A stretch of DNA of 64,000 nucleotides from Granulicella sp. dw_53 (GCF_018449545.1 NZ_JAAVUR010000020.1:21942-85941); one strand, 5' to 3'. Shown: positions 53,101 through 61,129, counted from the first letter of the stretch. Translations and numbers: made by a program. Notes: generated by a model not told the origin, from the letters alone.

Positions 53101-53263
53101 GTAGCCCGGGCCTAAGCGGTTTCGAATCACACGGATACGAGGAGTGACCCTTCGTAAGCCGCTGATTCCAGGCGGTTTGCGTCCAAAACCTTGAGCCAGC
53201 TCGAGTTAGCGATCCTTTCTTGTTTTTAAATGGCGAAGCCCCTGCTTGCGCGGGGCTTCTTTT
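53101..53263 (+). ncRNA. Candidate structured RNA with terminator
   Basis: Non-coding plus-strand stretch with nested pairing: AGCGG (53115-53119) with CCGCT (53159-53163), enclosing TACGAGG (53136-53142) with CC..TCGTA (53148-53156). It ends at the strong hairpin of 53235-53259 with TTTTC. No gene ends here on the plus strand, so the terminator needs another owner. It could instead be a bidirectional terminator region plus chance pairing. No known RNA family recognised. Confidence 0.3.
53235..53263 (+). terminator. Rho-independent terminator
   Basis: Stem GAAGCCCC (53235-53242) and GGGGCTTC (53252-53259) around TGCTTGCGC, followed by TTTTCTCTC. The U-run exists on the plus strand only. Confidence 0.8.
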
Positions 53264-53288
53264 CTCTCTAGTTCTATTTTACGAGATG

Positions 53289-53371
53289 GACCAAAACTAC
53301 AGTGCCACTTTTATTTCTTTTGTTTTGATGGAGTTAGGTCGTTTTGGGGCTTGACACGCGATTTTGTTGGG
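53289..53371 (-). repeat. 83-bp intergenic repeat, copy 2
   Basis: Reverse-oriented copy of 30676-30758, same length. Read on the minus strand it has the left block starting CCCAACAAAATCGCGTGTCA and the right block TGGCACTGTAGTTTTGGTC, with an unrelated 25-bp centre. It lies between gltX and an alpha/beta hydrolase gene. Confidence 0.8.
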
Positions 53372-53464
53372 GAATTGAGAGGTTTTGAGAGAATTTGCAA
53401 TGGAACTGTCGGATATGTGGCACATACACTGGAGTGCTGTTTGTGGGGATGACTGGCCTCTAAA

Positions 53465-54457
53465 CTATCGGTGATCAGTTTGTACGGAGCCGTGTTCTTT
53501 CCAGAAAGGCTGGATGTGGCTGAGTAATAGCGGCGCGTCCCCAAAGGTGATGGCGTGCGGTTTCTCTGGGAGCGCCATAAGTTGTGCCTGCGGAACCCAA
53601 GCGACAATTTGGCGCGACTGCACGAAGGGATTCACCGTGTCGGCGGTTCCCCATAGGATCAGCACTGGCAGGCCGGATCGGCCGAGTGCCTGATAGGCCT
53701 CGGGCTGCCAAAGCACATCGTAGTTTCGCAGGGTATTCAGTAGGCCCTCGCCGAATCCGCGGTAGGACCCCTGCGTACGCATCCAGGCGACCAGAGCATT
53801 CCGTTCGGCGGAGGGCGGGTAGGCTTTTTCCATCATGCCCGTCACCTGCCGCGGGCCGATGACGCGGAAGATCCAGTCCCCGACGACCGGTAACAGCAAG
53901 GTATCGCTGACGACTGAATGGCGGCCTCCACCTGCCGGGGCGATGAGCGTGACGGATCGAACTCGCCCCGGTGCATCCACCGCGAATGCGGTCACGATAG
54001 CGCCGCCTGACGATGCACCGACGATATGAACCGGTTGAACGATCTTGAGTGCGTCGAGCAGTTGGGTGAGCTGGCGCGTGTAGAACTCCCGCGTGTATGG
54101 GACCTTCGGACGGTCGGAGTACCCATAGCCCAGAAGATCAGGTGTGATCACTCTGAAGCCGGCCCTTGTGAGCGGTTGCTGCCATTGCCGCCAGGCGTAA
54201 CCACCAATGACGCCGCCGTGTACTAGGAGGACGACTGGGCCATTTTGTGGGCCGGCCTCGCGCACATGCATGGTGCCGAGCCCTAGATGAACGAAGTGAT
54301 CGGCATCTCCGGAGCGGATCAAGGCTTGGCGGGCCGCGTCGTCGAGCGGCATGCGCTGCAGATTTGCGAGCGGATACTCCAGAGCCACGGCGGCGAGCAC
54401 GACAACGAGCCCTCCGAGCATTGCTTTCGGAACCCGCTTCCATCTGGAATTCATCAT
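53465..54457 (-). CDS. Membrane-anchored alpha/beta hydrolase
   Basis: 330-residue alpha/beta hydrolase with an N-terminal hydrophobic anchor (AMLGGLVVVLAAVALEYPLA, about 10-30). Core: VVLLVHGGVIGGYAWRQW (oxyanion region), DLLGYGYSDRPKV, nucleophile Ser in GASSGGA, Asp in WGTADTVNP and His in LPEKPHAITFGD. Its ATG at 54457 overlaps the stop of the upstream epimerase-like gene (ATGA), so the two are translationally coupled and both under the divergent TetR. The natural substrate is unknown; a role in the same detoxification or lipid-modification step as the epimerase is inferred. Confidence 0.88.
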   Translation of the reverse strand: MMNSRWKRVPKAMLGGLVVVLAAVALEYPLANLQRMPLDDAARQALIRSGDADHFVHLGLGTMHVREAGPQNGPVVLLVHGGVIGGYAWRQWQQPLTRAGFRVITPDLLGYGYSDRPKVPYTREFYTRQLTQLLDALKIVQPVHIVGASSGGAIVTAFAVDAPGRVRSVTLIAPAGGGRHSVVSDTLLLPVVGDWIFRVIGPRQVTGMMEKAYPPSAERNALVAWMRTQGSYRGFGEGLLNTLRNYDVLWQPEAYQALGRSGLPVLILWGTADTVNPFVQSRQIVAWVPQAQLMALPEKPHAITFGDAPLLLSHIQPFWKEHGSVQTDHR

Positions 54458-55461
54458 GACCTCATCTCCAGCAGCCTGTGGGCGCAATCGAGCAGAGTGT
54501 CCGCTGCAGGGCGCGGCTGAAAGCCGAGGACTTGCCGAGCTTTGCTGTTATCGACGTCGCGGCGCTGCCCAACGTCATGACGAAACATCCTCAATTTCGG
54601 CATGAAGAGCGATAGGGGATAGACCAGATAGTCGGGAATGACTTTGGTCGGCACCTTCGAACCTGCTGGACCAAGCCCGTCGTGCAGGATGCGCGCGATT
54701 TCGGGCATCCACAGGAGATGGCCTGTGCAAAGAAACCTCTGACCCGGCGCCTCTGGCGCAGTAAGAGCCGCTACGTGGGCGGCCGCGAGGTCACGCACAT
54801 CGACCACCGACAGACCGAGATTGAGTAAGCGTGGAGGCTTGCCATCGAGCAGGTTTCCAAGGATCCATACCGATCCCTGCGTGCCCTTGGCCAGCGGCGG
54901 TCCGAAGACTGCCCCCGGAAGAATGGTGGTGAGAGTTGTTCTTCCGTGAGTTTTTTCCATGAAGTCCCAGGCAGCGCGCTCTGCGAGGATCTTGGAGCGG
55001 CGGTATGGATCGAGCAGAGGGTCTTCAGGATCGGCCCAGATGGTCTCGTTGCTCACCGCGCTGGAGCCTCGCTTGCGAGCAGTTGCCGCCGCAGAGGTCA
55101 TTACCACTCGCTCGACGCCAGCGGCGACCGCGGCTTTGAGGACTCGCAGAGCGCCGCCTCGGGCTGGCTCTACAAGAGCGTCACGATCGCGTGGGGCATC
55201 GCGGCCAAGTGGCGAAGCGATATGAAGGACATGCTTGCAGGCTGCTCCCGCTCTATCCCAGCCATCGTCGCTCGTGAGATCGGCTACGGCAAAGGAGAGC
55301 CTGTCCGTCGCGCCCGTCTGCGAGGCGACGGCGGCACGTAGACCGCTCTCGCGCCTGGCATCGCGGATGGTGGTACGAACTTCATACCCTTCGTTCAGCA
55401 GTGACACGATCGTCCATCCGGCGATGAATCCTGTTCCGCCCGTCACTAATACTTTCGTCAT
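54454..55461 (-). CDS. NAD-dependent epimerase / dihydroflavonol-reductase-like protein
   Basis: Extended SDR of 335 residues: VTGGTGFIAGWT (nucleotide binding), VLHIASPLGRDAPRD, VVMTSAAATARK and the catalytic YRRSK, followed by a C-terminal substrate domain (ILPGAVFGPPLAKG, RDLAAAHVAAL). This is the dihydroflavonol-4-reductase/aldehyde-reductase-like group, reducing ketones or aldehydes with NADPH. First gene of a two-gene operon with the alpha/beta hydrolase. Two TetR-type palindromes lie upstream. Confidence 0.9.
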   Translation of the reverse strand: MTKVLVTGGTGFIAGWTIVSLLNEGYEVRTTIRDARRESGLRAAVASQTGATDRLSFAVADLTSDDGWDRAGAACKHVLHIASPLGRDAPRDRDALVEPARGGALRVLKAAVAAGVERVVMTSAAATARKRGSSAVSNETIWADPEDPLLDPYRRSKILAERAAWDFMEKTHGRTTLTTILPGAVFGPPLAKGTQGSVWILGNLLDGKPPRLLNLGLSVVDVRDLAAAHVAALTAPEAPGQRFLCTGHLLWMPEIARILHDGLGPAGSKVPTKVIPDYLVYPLSLFMPKLRMFRHDVGQRRDVDNSKARQVLGFQPRPAADTLLDCAHRLLEMRS

Positions 55462-55483
55462 CGCTTAACCTCGTGTCCAACAC

Positions 55484-55539
55484 TGTCTACAGTTGTAGAC
55501 ATTACATCAGGAAGGTTCATTTGTCTACAGTCGTAGACA
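55484..55539. promoter_or_regulatory. Two TetR operators, TGTCTAC..GTAGACA
   Basis: Two near-identical 18-bp palindromes, TGTCTACAGTTGTAGACA (55484-55501) and TGTCTACAGTCGTAGACA (55522-55539), 38 bp apart. The first is 22 nt before the epimerase start, the second 16 nt before the TetR start, in the 94-nt divergent gap. Confidence 0.88.
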
Positions 55540-55555
55540 TCGATAGACTCAATCT

Positions 55556-56203
55556 ATGCGCAAGTCCTCCATTCCACGACGTCGTAGCTCGGCTGAAACT
55601 CGGGAAGCGATTTTGCTCTCCGCACGAAAGGCCTTTGCCCAGTCGGGATACGACGGGGCGGGGGTTCGAGAGATCGCCGAGGGTGCTGGTGTTACGGCGA
55701 TGCTCGTGAATCGATACTTTGGATCGAAAGAGGGACTCTTTGCCGAAGCTCTGGCGGCGACGATGGCGTCGCCAATCATCCTCGCTCCACAAAATATAGA
55801 ACTCGCGAAACCCGCAGAGGCATTCGCCACGGCGCTGGTCAGCATTACGGAGAAGAATGCGACGCCGCTGGAGGGATTTCTGATTCTCCTGCGCTCCGCA
55901 TCCAGCACGCGTGCGGCAGAGATTGGACGGGAGCAGATCGAAAAGCACCATCAAAAGACGATGGCCGCGCTTGTGAAGAGGAGTGGTGCTCCGCAGCGTG
56001 CCGCGATCGCACTCTCGTTGGTTGCTGGCTTTCAGGTGATGAGGCAGATGGTGGGTTTGACTGCTTTGAACAATTCCAGCGACGCCGTACTTGTTCGCAT
56101 CCTCACGCCGCTGTTCGAGGAGCTTCTGAACGGGAACGGGGATGAGCCAAAGTCGGCGACGCGTAAGCAGGGATTAGCTATGGCTAAATCTAGGGCTAAG
56201 TAG
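55556..56203 (+). CDS. TetR-family regulator of epimerase/hydrolase operon
   Basis: 215-residue TetR protein with HTH SSAETREAILLSARKAFAQSGYDGAGVREIAEGAGVTAMLVNRYFGSKEGLFAEAL and a helical effector domain of the TetR_C_17-like type (PLEGFLILLRSASSTRAAEIGREQIEKHHQKTMAALVKRSGAPQRAAIALSLVAGFQVMRQMVGL). Two perfect-arm palindromes in front of it and of the divergent epimerase gene are likely its sites. Convergent with the next hydrolase gene (50-nt gap, no clear terminator). Confidence 0.93.
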   Translation: MRKSSIPRRRSSAETREAILLSARKAFAQSGYDGAGVREIAEGAGVTAMLVNRYFGSKEGLFAEALAATMASPIILAPQNIELAKPAEAFATALVSITEKNATPLEGFLILLRSASSTRAAEIGREQIEKHHQKTMAALVKRSGAPQRAAIALSLVAGFQVMRQMVGLTALNNSSDAVLVRILTPLFEELLNGNGDEPKSATRKQGLAMAKSRAK

Positions 56204-56253
56204 TGATAGGTTCCATTTTTAGTTACAAATTTGGCTGTTGCGCTCTTCGAGGG

Positions 56254-57090
56254 TTAGCCGTTTTTACTTGCTGTAGCTGGTAGCATTTCGTCTACGAATT
56301 CAAGCATTGTGGTATTGAACTGCTCGGGACGCTGCAATGGAGCGAAGTGGCTTCCGTCTTTGAGAAGGATTAAGGAAGCACCTGGAATGGTTTGGGCCAG
56401 GTATTGCGCGTGCTCGGGTTTGATAAATTCGTCGTTCTCGCCTTGTACGATTCTGACTGGTACACGGATTCTTGCGAGATCCGACGTTGAATAGTTCGGT
56501 TGCGTTCGCTGCATCACGCCGACATCTTCCACGAAGTGTTTGAATTGTTCCGGTGTGGCGGAGAGCTGTCTGTAATCCTCAGTGTGGCGTGCGAAGCAAC
56601 GGTCCACTGTTGGAGTGGATTCAAACGGTTTTGTGCCGGACGGGTCCATATTGCACGCAAAGAAGAAGACGCCGGCGACGCGAGCGGGGTGCTCCGCTGC
56701 GAAGATCAAGGCGGTACACGCGCCGTCGCTCCAACCCACCAGGGCGGGGCGGTCGAGATGCAATGCGTTCATCACGGCGAGGACGTCGGAGGCCATTAAT
56801 TCATAGGAGTAGGGCTGTTGGTCGCGAGTGCTGCGACCGTGGCCACGGCTATCGATCACAATAGCGCGATAGCCGTGCGCGATCAAAGCCGGGACCTGGT
56901 ATCCCCAATTGCGGCTATGCCCCAGGCCACCATGCAACAGGATGACAGGTGCGCCGCTGCCGTAGGAGCCGTACCAGATGCGGGCTCCGTTGTTTTCGAT
57001 GTAGCCAAGATCGTCCGTAGCTGGAAGTGGCGTGGCGCCGCTGGCTTCGAATCTTCTAAGTTCGTCGTCGTGGGCTTCCATATAGGTCAT
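56254..57090 (-). CDS. Alpha/beta hydrolase
   Basis: 278-residue cytosolic alpha/beta hydrolase. Seen: VILLHGGLGHSRNWGYQVPAL, DSRGHGRSTRDQQPYSYE, nucleophile Ser in VGWSDGACTAL (GWSDG elbow), Asp in GENDEFIKPEHAQYL and His in KDGSHFAPLQRPEQF. The GWSDG elbow and PEHAQYL block match a group near BioH/menaquinone-type hydrolases. Start ATG 57090 (or 57081) is chosen from homology-like length; no good ribosome site for either. It lies 80 nt downstream of the DUF899 gene on the same strand and may be the last gene of the ArsR-headed operon. Confidence 0.88.
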   Translation of the reverse strand: MTYMEAHDDELRRFEASGATPLPATDDLGYIENNGARIWYGSYGSGAPVILLHGGLGHSRNWGYQVPALIAHGYRAIVIDSRGHGRSTRDQQPYSYELMASDVLAVMNALHLDRPALVGWSDGACTALIFAAEHPARVAGVFFFACNMDPSGTKPFESTPTVDRCFARHTEDYRQLSATPEQFKHFVEDVGVMQRTQPNYSTSDLARIRVPVRIVQGENDEFIKPEHAQYLAQTIPGASLILLKDGSHFAPLQRPEQFNTTMLEFVDEMLPATASKNG

Positions 57091-57170
57091 GTTAAATGCG
57101 TTTGGTAGAGGCTTATCGGAGCTGGGCCCCACCTCTGGCGAGTGCCGCCAGAGGTGGGAGGCAGGTCTCA

Positions 57171-57935
57171 TTACAGCTTTAGCGTCACTACGGCGTTATC
57201 GACTACTGTGGCCCATTTGGCGTCCTCTTTGCCGTAGACGTCGTGCCAGCGCCACCACTTGTATCGTGGCGTCTTGGGATAGCCCTCGGGCGAGTTCTCC
57301 CAATCCTCCTGGCGTCCCAGCGGAGTGACGTCGAGATAGCTCCAGACGCTGCCCATCGCTTCGTCGCCACGGTTGTTGATGAAATACGTACGGAAGATTT
57401 TGTCGTTCTCGTCACGAAAGAAGACGTTGTGCCCGTGCCACTGGTCGACACCGAAGTCCTTATCGAAGGTGTCGGTGATGGTATACCAGGGGATTTTCTG
57501 CCAGCCCATGTGCTGTTTCAGGCGGGCGATGTTCTCCTGCGATCCGCGTGAGGCGTAGGCCAGCGTGGTATCGCGCGCGTGCAGATGCGCGAGGTGCGAT
57601 ACCTGGTCCGCGCCGAGCGAGCAGCCGACGCAGGCATGGTCGGGCCAGCCGTAGACGTCGGGATCGTAGAAGGCGCGATAGAGCACGAGCTGCCGCCGGC
57701 CTTCGAAGAGATTGAGTAGAGAGACCTTGCCCTGCGGACCTTCGAAGACGTACTCTTCTTCGACCGCGAGCCATGGCATACGCCGCCGTGACGCCGCCAG
57801 TGCATCGCGAGAGCGGGTGTGTTCCTTCTCTTTGACGAGCATCTCCTGCCACGCCTTCTGCCAATCCTCCGCCGACACGACGGGAGGCTTCTTCATCGCT
57901 GCGATCGGTTCATTGTTCTGCTGATTGTTGTTCAT
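57171..57935 (-). CDS. DUF899-family thioredoxin-like protein
   Basis: 254-residue member of DUF899 (AhpC/TSA-like fold). Seen: PPVVSAEDWQKAWQEMLVKEKEHTRSRDALAASRRRMPWLAVEEEYVFEGPQGKVSLLNLFEGRRQLVLYRAFYDP and the Cys pair in DHACVGCSLGADQVSHL, followed by WYTITDTFDKDFGVDQWHGHNVFFRDENDKIFRTYF. The family is related to thioredoxin-type oxidoreductases, but its reaction is not defined. Start 57935 has AAGGAGG 5 nt upstream. Its first 26 nt overlap the small membrane-protein gene, and the cluster (ArsR, SRPBCC, small protein, DUF899) is a recurrent one in soil bacteria. Confidence 0.9.
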   Translation of the reverse strand: MNNNQQNNEPIAAMKKPPVVSAEDWQKAWQEMLVKEKEHTRSRDALAASRRRMPWLAVEEEYVFEGPQGKVSLLNLFEGRRQLVLYRAFYDPDVYGWPDHACVGCSLGADQVSHLAHLHARDTTLAYASRGSQENIARLKQHMGWQKIPWYTITDTFDKDFGVDQWHGHNVFFRDENDKIFRTYFINNRGDEAMGSVWSYLDVTPLGRQEDWENSPEGYPKTPRYKWWRWHDVYGKEDAKWATVVDNAVVTLKL

Positions 57936-58065
57936 GGCTTCCTCCTTGTTCGCGCTGGCGCGCGTTCTTATTCCAGAACTTCGCGATGGCAAGCGTGGAA
58001 ATGCCACCCGCGGATACGGCACTCCCCGCAAGCCACATCGCTGTACCTATGCAGAAGGGGCACAT
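57910..58065 (-). CDS. Small membrane protein (51 residues)
   Basis: Too short for most automatic annotation, but well supported: GGGGAGG 5 nt before the ATG at 58065 and a clear gene layout. MCPFCIGTAMWLAGSAVSAGGISTLAIAKFWNKNARQREQ: CPFC at the N terminus, one glycine-rich transmembrane helix, then a charged tail. It lies between the SRPBCC and DUF899 genes, overlapping the latter by 26 nt, so the three are translationally linked. From memory, similar CPFC-helix peptides accompany ArsR-SRPBCC pairs elsewhere; a redox or metal role for the CxxC is inferred. Confidence 0.75.
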   Translation of the reverse strand: MCPFCIGTAMWLAGSAVSAGGISTLAIAKFWNKNARQREQGGSHEQQSAEQ

Positions 58066-58067
58066 GA

Positions 58068-58520
58068 TTACCTCCCCGCCCGGTCCGCGGCTGCCGTGCG
58101 GATACGTCCGATCAACTGGTTCCAACCGGCCTCTACGCCGCGCTCCTGCTCGCCTATCCAGCCCATTGCGCGGTGTGTGAAGCGCATATGGGTGATGCCG
58201 TCTTTCTCGGTTAGGCGATATTGCAGGTTCGAGATTGCTGGGTTCGACATGAAGAGGGGGCCCGAGATCTCAAGCAGTGACGGCGCCCTGATGGACTGTA
58301 CGGTGCCCCAGAAGTGGCCTGTGTTGTCGCCCAGGTCGCGATACCACCGGCCGCCCGGCCAGGCTTCCAGCACCATGGGCATTGGCTTTTCGGGTGTGGA
58401 GTTCATGGGTCCCATCTGTTCGAGAATCGTCTCGAAGACGATTTCGATGGGGGCTGCTATCTCTTCTTCCTTGAGGATCTCGAAGGCCTGCAGTACGTCG
58501 TCCTTTATCGTGGATGCCAT
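58068..58520 (-). CDS. SRPBCC / AHSA1-like protein
   Basis: 150-residue START-like domain protein (AHSA1 family): EEEIAAPIEIVFETILEQMGP at the first strand and helix, MVLEAWPGGRWYRDLGDNTGHFWGTVQSI and MRFTHRAMGWIGEQERGVEAGWNQLIGRI at the end. These bind hydrophobic ligands or act as cofactors; the specific role is not known. It overlaps the ArsR stop by one base (TAATG) and so is the second gene of that operon. This ArsR-SRPBCC pairing is common in soil bacteria. Confidence 0.9.
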   Translation of the reverse strand: MASTIKDDVLQAFEILKEEEIAAPIEIVFETILEQMGPMNSTPEKPMPMVLEAWPGGRWYRDLGDNTGHFWGTVQSIRAPSLLEISGPLFMSNPAISNLQYRLTEKDGITHMRFTHRAMGWIGEQERGVEAGWNQLIGRIRTAAADRAGR

Positions 58521-58894
58521 TACTCCTCCTTTGGGTTTGAACCGTCGTCCATGCGAATCATTCGTTCCAGCGCCTTGCGTTCGGCGCGCTGCTTGATCTG
58601 GTCGACCTGGTGCGTCCAGTAGCGCTCGAAGGTCTTGACCCAGTCGTGCACCGGTTTCAGGCCGGCAGGGTGAAGCCGGTACATGCGATGTTGCCCGCGC
58701 TTCACGACTGTCACAACACCGACCTTGCGCAGCGCACCGAGATGCTTGGATACGGCGGGCTGAGCCAGCTTCAGGCGGAGGACGATGTCGTTGACGGCGT
58801 GCTCTTCGCCGTCAGACAACATGGCGATGACCTCGCGCCGCCGGGGTTCGGCGATGGCGCTGAAGACGTCTGCTGGTTGGGTCTTTCGCGTCAT
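58520..58894 (-). CDS. ArsR-family regulator of SRPBCC/DUF899 operon
   Basis: 124-residue winged-helix repressor: DVFSAIAEPRRREVIAMLSDGEEHAVNDIVLRLKLAQPAVSKHLGALRKVGVVTVVKRGQHRMYRLHP. It has no cysteine, so metal sensing of the ArsR/SmtB kind is unlikely; PadR/AHSA-linked ArsR proteins of this type probably sense small molecules or a partner. It heads an operon with an SRPBCC protein, a small membrane protein, a DUF899 protein and perhaps a hydrolase. Its promoter and operator are unusually clear (58903-58930). Confidence 0.92.
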   Translation of the reverse strand: MTRKTQPADVFSAIAEPRRREVIAMLSDGEEHAVNDIVLRLKLAQPAVSKHLGALRKVGVVTVVKRGQHRMYRLHPAGLKPVHDWVKTFERYWTHQVDQIKQRAERKALERMIRMDDGSNPKEE

Positions 58895-58902
58895 GGAGGT
58901 TT

Positions 58903-58930
58903 AATATATTCCTATTTAGGAATATGTCAA
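58903..58930 (-). promoter_or_regulatory. Sigma-70 promoter with operator in the spacer
   Basis: On the minus strand TTGACA (58925-58930), 16-nt spacer, TATATT (58903-58908). The spacer and box edges hold perfect 9-bp arms ATATTCCTA (58906-58914) and TAGGAATAT (58917-58925). The -10 box ends 9 nt before the ATG (58894) and there is no ribosome site, so the transcript is probably leaderless or nearly so. Confidence 0.85.
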
Positions 58931-59027
58931 GGCCTCAGAATGAATAAATGGAAGCAGCGTAGTGGCGGGCCTACAGGAGAGGAACAAACGCTTATGGGAC
59001 AGCGTATTCAGGTCTTCAGGAGCATTC

Positions 59028-60563
59028 GTGGAGTCAGGTAACGAGAGTTCGCAATCGCGCGCGTCCAGTTCGGGTGTTGTTCTCTCCGTAGCGTGCTTTG
59101 TGGTCATGGTACATTTGCTCACGGCTAGTCGGTACGGGATCTTTCGGGATGAGCTTTATTACATTGCCTGTGCTAGACATCTTGGTGCTGGATACGTCGA
59201 TCATCCTCCGTTGATTGCGTGGATCACCTGGGTTGTCCTCCACACATTGGGTTTGTCGCTTCTTGCGCTACGGCTACTGCCCGCTCTGGCGAGCGGCCTC
59301 CTCGTATGGATGACCGCTATGATGGCGCGGGAGTGGGGTGGTGGTGGTTATGCGCAGTTTCTGGCGGCGCTGGCTATCGTTCCAGTTCCTGTCTACCTGA
59401 TCCTGCAGCACTGGCTCACGATGAATGCCTTTGAACCACTGTGTTGGACAGGGATCTTATGGGCAGCGTCACGGATCACTCTGCGCCGCGATCCTCGTTA
59501 TTGGATTGTGGTGGGTGTGCTGGTGGGGCTCAGCCTCGAAAACAAATACTCCATCGTGTTTCTGGTTGCGAGCCTGACCTTGGGTTTCTTATTTACGAAG
59601 GAACGCCGATGGCTTAAGAGCTCTTATTTTCTCGGGGCGCTTGCGATTGCCATGCTGCTCTTTCTTCCTAACCTGGTTTGGCTTGCGCGCCACGGATTTC
59701 CGTTCCTTGAATTTGAACGTCATTCCAGAGAGAGCGATTCACGTATTCTTCGCGGCCCTGTCTCTTTTCTACTGGACCAAGCTCGTATTATGAACCCGGT
59801 ACTGGCTCCGCTCTGGGTGGCTGGTCTTGCATGGTTCTTCACAAGGCGAGGCAAGGCGCTCCGCTGCATCGGTATTGCGGTGCTGGTTGTCATTCTGATT
59901 TTGCTTGTTATGCAAGCGAAGAATTATTACGTCTCTCCGATCTATCCGGTTTTATTCGCTGGGGGAGCTATTGCGGTGGAACGATGGTTTATGCAACGCA
60001 ACTGGCTGCGGGTTGCGTATCCCGTGGCCATCCTTATCTCGGGATGCATCGTCGCTCCGCTGGTGATGCCGATCCTTCCGATTCCACAGTTCCTTGCGTA
60101 TCACCGGCTATGGCGCGGCTTCACTCCTGTGGTCTTTGAGAACGAGCCGGAGAGGCCACTGCCTCAGTACTTCGCCGACGAGTTCGGTTGGGAGGCGATG
60201 GCACAGACGACAGCTCAGGTATTCCACCAGCTCTCCCCTCAAGAGCAAGTCAAGACGGCCATTTTTGCGAACAACTATGGAGAGGCCGCAGCGATCGACT
60301 TCTTCGGTCCTCGCTATGGTTTGCCGCTGTCGATCAGTAAGGCTCAGACCTATTGGCTATGGGGGCGGCGTCAATACGACGGACAGAGTGTGATTGTGCT
60401 GGGGAGTGATGGCCGTGGGGATCGTGAATTCTTTCGATCGGTTGAGCCCGTTGCCCGCGTCCAGTCTCTCTATTCACGCGCCGACGAACGCTTCACCATT
60501 TTTTATGGTAGGGATATGCATCCGCCTCTCGGCGTTCTGTGGCCGCAGATTAAAGCTTGGTAG
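59028..60563 (+). CDS. Glycosyltransferase family 39-like membrane protein
   Basis: 511-residue multi-pass membrane protein of the PMT/ArnT (GT39/GT83) type that moves a sugar from a polyprenyl-phosphate donor. Seen: SRYGIFRDELYYIACARHLGAGYVDHPPLIAWITWV in the first periplasmic loop, with the family acidic residue in FRDELYY and DHPPL, then ten or more hydrophobic helices, and a soluble C-terminal periplasmic part (FANNYGEAAAIDFFGPRYGLPL). GTG at 59028 has AGGAG 5 nt upstream; the GTG at 58962 adds 22 residues without a ribosome site. Acceptor unknown: lipid A, protein or polysaccharide are all possible. Alone on its strand. Confidence 0.9.
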   Translation: MESGNESSQSRASSSGVVLSVACFVVMVHLLTASRYGIFRDELYYIACARHLGAGYVDHPPLIAWITWVVLHTLGLSLLALRLLPALASGLLVWMTAMMAREWGGGGYAQFLAALAIVPVPVYLILQHWLTMNAFEPLCWTGILWAASRITLRRDPRYWIVVGVLVGLSLENKYSIVFLVASLTLGFLFTKERRWLKSSYFLGALAIAMLLFLPNLVWLARHGFPFLEFERHSRESDSRILRGPVSFLLDQARIMNPVLAPLWVAGLAWFFTRRGKALRCIGIAVLVVILILLVMQAKNYYVSPIYPVLFAGGAIAVERWFMQRNWLRVAYPVAILISGCIVAPLVMPILPIPQFLAYHRLWRGFTPVVFENEPERPLPQYFADEFGWEAMAQTTAQVFHQLSPQEQVKTAIFANNYGEAAAIDFFGPRYGLPLSISKAQTYWLWGRRQYDGQSVIVLGSDGRGDREFFRSVEPVARVQSLYSRADERFTIFYGRDMHPPLGVLWPQIKAW

Positions 60564-60576
60564 TCCAAGCCTATTT
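60555..60576 (+). terminator. Terminator after the glycosyltransferase
   Basis: GCTTGG (60555-60560) and CCAAGC (60565-60570) with the stop codon TAG in the loop, followed by CTATTTCTT. The 3' end of the gene is therefore part of the hairpin. Confidence 0.65.
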
Positions 60577-60664
60577 CTTGAACCGGTATTGTGATGCGGA
60601 ATTACAATCCGACGGTCTGGAGCGTCTCAAGCCGACACAGATCTGACTGCTCTAGCTAAGGCTC

Positions 60665-61129
60665 TCAGTTTTCTTGCGCGGCGGCTTCCAGCGTGGGCAG
60701 GTCCATCTTGATCATTCCCATCATGGCTTCCATCGCTTTGGGATGGCTTATCAGAGCGCCGATGTTGCGGGGCACGATCTGCCAGCATAGGCCGAAGCGG
60801 TCTGTAAGCCAGCCGCAGGCCATGGGTTTGCCGCCTTCGATTAATTTGTCCCAGTAGCTGTCGATCTCTGCCTGGGAGTCGCAGCGGACGAAGAAGGAGA
60901 AGGCGGGGTTGAGCTGATACGCAGGGCCGCCGTTGAGGAAGACCATCTCCTGGCCTTCGAGGTCGATTGTGATCGTGGCGATCTTGCCCACGGGCCAGGG
61001 ACCGACGCCTTTGGAACGCAGCTCATCGAGCTTGCGTGCATGCGGAAAGACGCTCAGGTAAAACTCAGCGGCTTCTTCGGCGTTGTCATTAAACCAGAGG
61101 AATGGCGCAAGTTTATTCATGGCAGGCAT
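60665..61129 (-). CDS. VOC-family (PhnB-like) protein
   Basis: 154-residue protein of the PhnB/3-demethylubiquinone-9 methyltransferase-like part of the glyoxalase/VOC superfamily. Two beta-alpha-beta-beta modules: NKLAPFLWFNDNAEEAAEFYLSVFPHAR and PAFSFFVRCDSQAEIDSYWDKLIEGGKPMACGWLTDRFGLCWQIVPRN, the latter with the typical WLTDRFGLCWQ signature. Despite the old family name it is not a methyltransferase; these proteins are metal-linked or ligand-binding with mostly unknown roles. Start ATG 61129 (or 61120); neither has a clear ribosome site. Confidence 0.87.
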   Translation of the reverse strand: MPAMNKLAPFLWFNDNAEEAAEFYLSVFPHARKLDELRSKGVGPWPVGKIATITIDLEGQEMVFLNGGPAYQLNPAFSFFVRCDSQAEIDSYWDKLIEGGKPMACGWLTDRFGLCWQIVPRNIGALISHPKAMEAMMGMIKMDLPTLEAAAQEN

